From an uncultured Coriobacteriales bacterium (GTDB taxonomy: Bacteria; Actinomycetota; Coriobacteriia; Coriobacteriales; Atopobiaceae), in contig CAMZCV010000106.1 of NCBI GenBank assembly GCA_947305035.1, positions 1-5,075 of the forward strand: DNA of 5,075 bases, given 5' to 3'. Position 1 is the first letter of the stretch; every line of letters begins with the position of its first letter. The notes beneath the pieces were generated by a model. The model ran no database searches, was not told the origin of the DNA, and saw nothing but the letters and a program-made list of their open reading frames with translations. The position numbers were made by a program, and so were the translations under genes. Below, piece by piece: positions 4,239 through 5,075 of this stretch.

Positions 4239-5075
4239 AGGCCGAGCAGGTCCTCAAGCTCATACTCGATGCCGCGCGCGAGAGCCGCGTGCTCACGGGC
4301 GGCGTCTACAAGGACGAGCCCATCCTCCGCACCGGCCGCCAAGCGTACGGGCAGCGCTCCCGCTCCAAGCGCGAGCCGTCGCTGGCCGATCTCGCCGTGA
4401 GCCTCGCCGATCTCGTGTCCGAGACAACCGCCCCGGTGCCCACCGCCATCGCGCGCATGCGCGAGCTGGCGCGCAGGAGTCCCTACGCAGCGCCGCTCAC
4501 CAATGCGGAGATCTTCTATCGCCAGGCGCATTTCATGGCTGCATACGAGGACGACTGCCCCTACAGGGGAGGGTTCTCGCGCTACTACCCCACCTACGAG
4601 GACATGGGCATCGCGCAGCTGCGGGGCTACTTCACCTGGCGCACGCGCTATCGTGCCGGCGCGGTGCCCGAGGCGCCGCTGTCGTTCCTCTTCGTGCACG
4701 TGTACGAGCTGCTGTGCGGCGCGGGCGTTTCCAGCCCCGTGGAGGGGCTCGCCGCGCTCATCAGGTTCCGCGAGGCATACGCCGCAAAGCCCGGCAACGA
4801 GGCGCTCGCCAACTACCTGGCCGTGTGGATTCCCGATTACATCATCTACCACGGGCTCGACCGCGCCCTGCTCGGCAAGGTGGTGCAGGTTTCGCCCGCC
4901 GATCGCGCCATCTTCGTGATGGACCGCGTGGAACGCGCATTGCTCGCCTCTCCCGCGGCGGCCAAGGATTACGCGTCGACGCCCGGACTGCCCGCGCAGG
5001 GCGACTTCACCTGCGCGCTCTCCGCCGCGTCGCGCTATCGCCTCGAGCGCTCGCGGGTGTTCTCGGAGCGGTTCG
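4235..5075 (+). CDS. TerB_N-domain protein, 3' end outside window
   Basis: The frame is open from the start to the right edge (280 codons visible). After an N-terminal region with MKAEQVLKLILDAARE and a basic stretch (RTGRQAYGQRSRSKRE, ~32-47), the TerB N-terminal domain runs from about residue 92 to beyond 210. Its hallmarks are IFYRQAHFMAAYEDD (93-107), YYPTYEDMGIAQLRGYFTWR (117-136), LSFLFVHVYELLCGAGV (149-165) and LANYLAVWIPDYIIYHGL (191-208). Proteins with this domain usually carry a TerB_C domain further on, expected off the right edge. The family is named after tellurite-resistance TerB but is broader; it has been linked by comparative genomics to stress and defence-like gene neighbourhoods, and no specific biochemical activity is known to me. 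No transmembrane segment or signal peptide is seen. The start is GTG 4235 behind GGAGAGGGGG (4220-4229); in-frame GTG 4229 is an alternative adding two residues. Transcription may begin at 4012 or 4203. Confidence 0.88.
   Translation, partial: MKAEQVLKLILDAARESRVLTGGVYKDEPILRTGRQAYGQRSRSKREPSLADLAVSLADLVSETTAPVPTAIARMRELARRSPYAAPLTNAEIFYRQAHFMAAYEDDCPYRGGFSRYYPTYEDMGIAQLRGYFTWRTRYRAGAVPEAPLSFLFVHVYELLCGAGVSSPVEGLAALIRFREAYAAKPGNEALANYLAVWIPDYIIYHGLDRALLGKVVQVSPADRAIFVMDRVERALLASPAAAKDYASTPGLPAQGDFTCALSAASRYRLERSRVFSERF

Noticed and set aside
4388..4421. Short repeated GCCGATCTCG in the TerB_N gene (LADLAVSLADL)
   Set aside because: Only two short copies within an amphipathic helix-like stretch; ordinary codon bias explains it.
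4196..4852. 218-aa open frame on the - strand opposite the TerB_N gene
   Set aside because: The + strand frame carries clear TerB_N motifs; this one has no family-like features and is its antisense shadow.

Overview
The window is high-GC bacterial DNA with dense coding and GC-rich third codon positions. The protein style suggests Actinomycetota, probably class Coriobacteriia (Collinsella, Enorma or Olsenella type). That is an impression from the look of the aspartyl-tRNA synthetase, the flippase and the TerB_N protein. No rRNA, tRNA or other taxonomic marker is present to confirm it.

Layout from left to right: (1) the last ~559 codons of aspS (aspartyl-tRNA synthetase, + strand; the N-terminus lies off the left edge), ending at a strong intrinsic terminator at 1691-1721. 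(2) A 205-aa class I SAM-dependent methyltransferase of the YrrT-like type (+, 1736-2353). Its ribosome binding site abuts the terminator tail, so there is no room for its own promoter after the terminator. (3) An 80-bp convergent gap, whose most striking element is three tandem 18-bp units (2344-2397). They start inside the methyltransferase stop region and fold as a whole into one long dyad-symmetric hairpin. A second GC-rich hairpin (2407-2428) follows. (4) A 479-aa, 12-helix polysaccharide flippase-like membrane protein on the - strand (2434-3873). (5) A 355-361 bp AT-richer divergent intergenic region (3874 to 4228/4234). It holds a good sigma70-type promoter pointing right (3979-4006) with an AT-rich upstream stretch, an operator-like inverted repeat near the predicted transcription start, a 12-bp perfect GC hairpin (4107-4146), and a second -10-like box (4191-4196). 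(6) The start of a TerB_N-domain protein (+, from 4235 or 4229), cut off by the right edge.

The genes do not form one obvious pathway. aspS is housekeeping. The methyltransferase may be expressed by read-through from aspS. The flippase stands alone here, without glycosyltransferase neighbours in view. The TerB_N protein belongs to a family linked to stress or defence-like contexts, and its partners would lie to the right. The parts most worth a second look are the covarying 18-bp repeat array at 2344-2397 and the promoter-to-hairpin module at 3979-4157, which could be a small RNA or an attenuated leader of the TerB_N gene.
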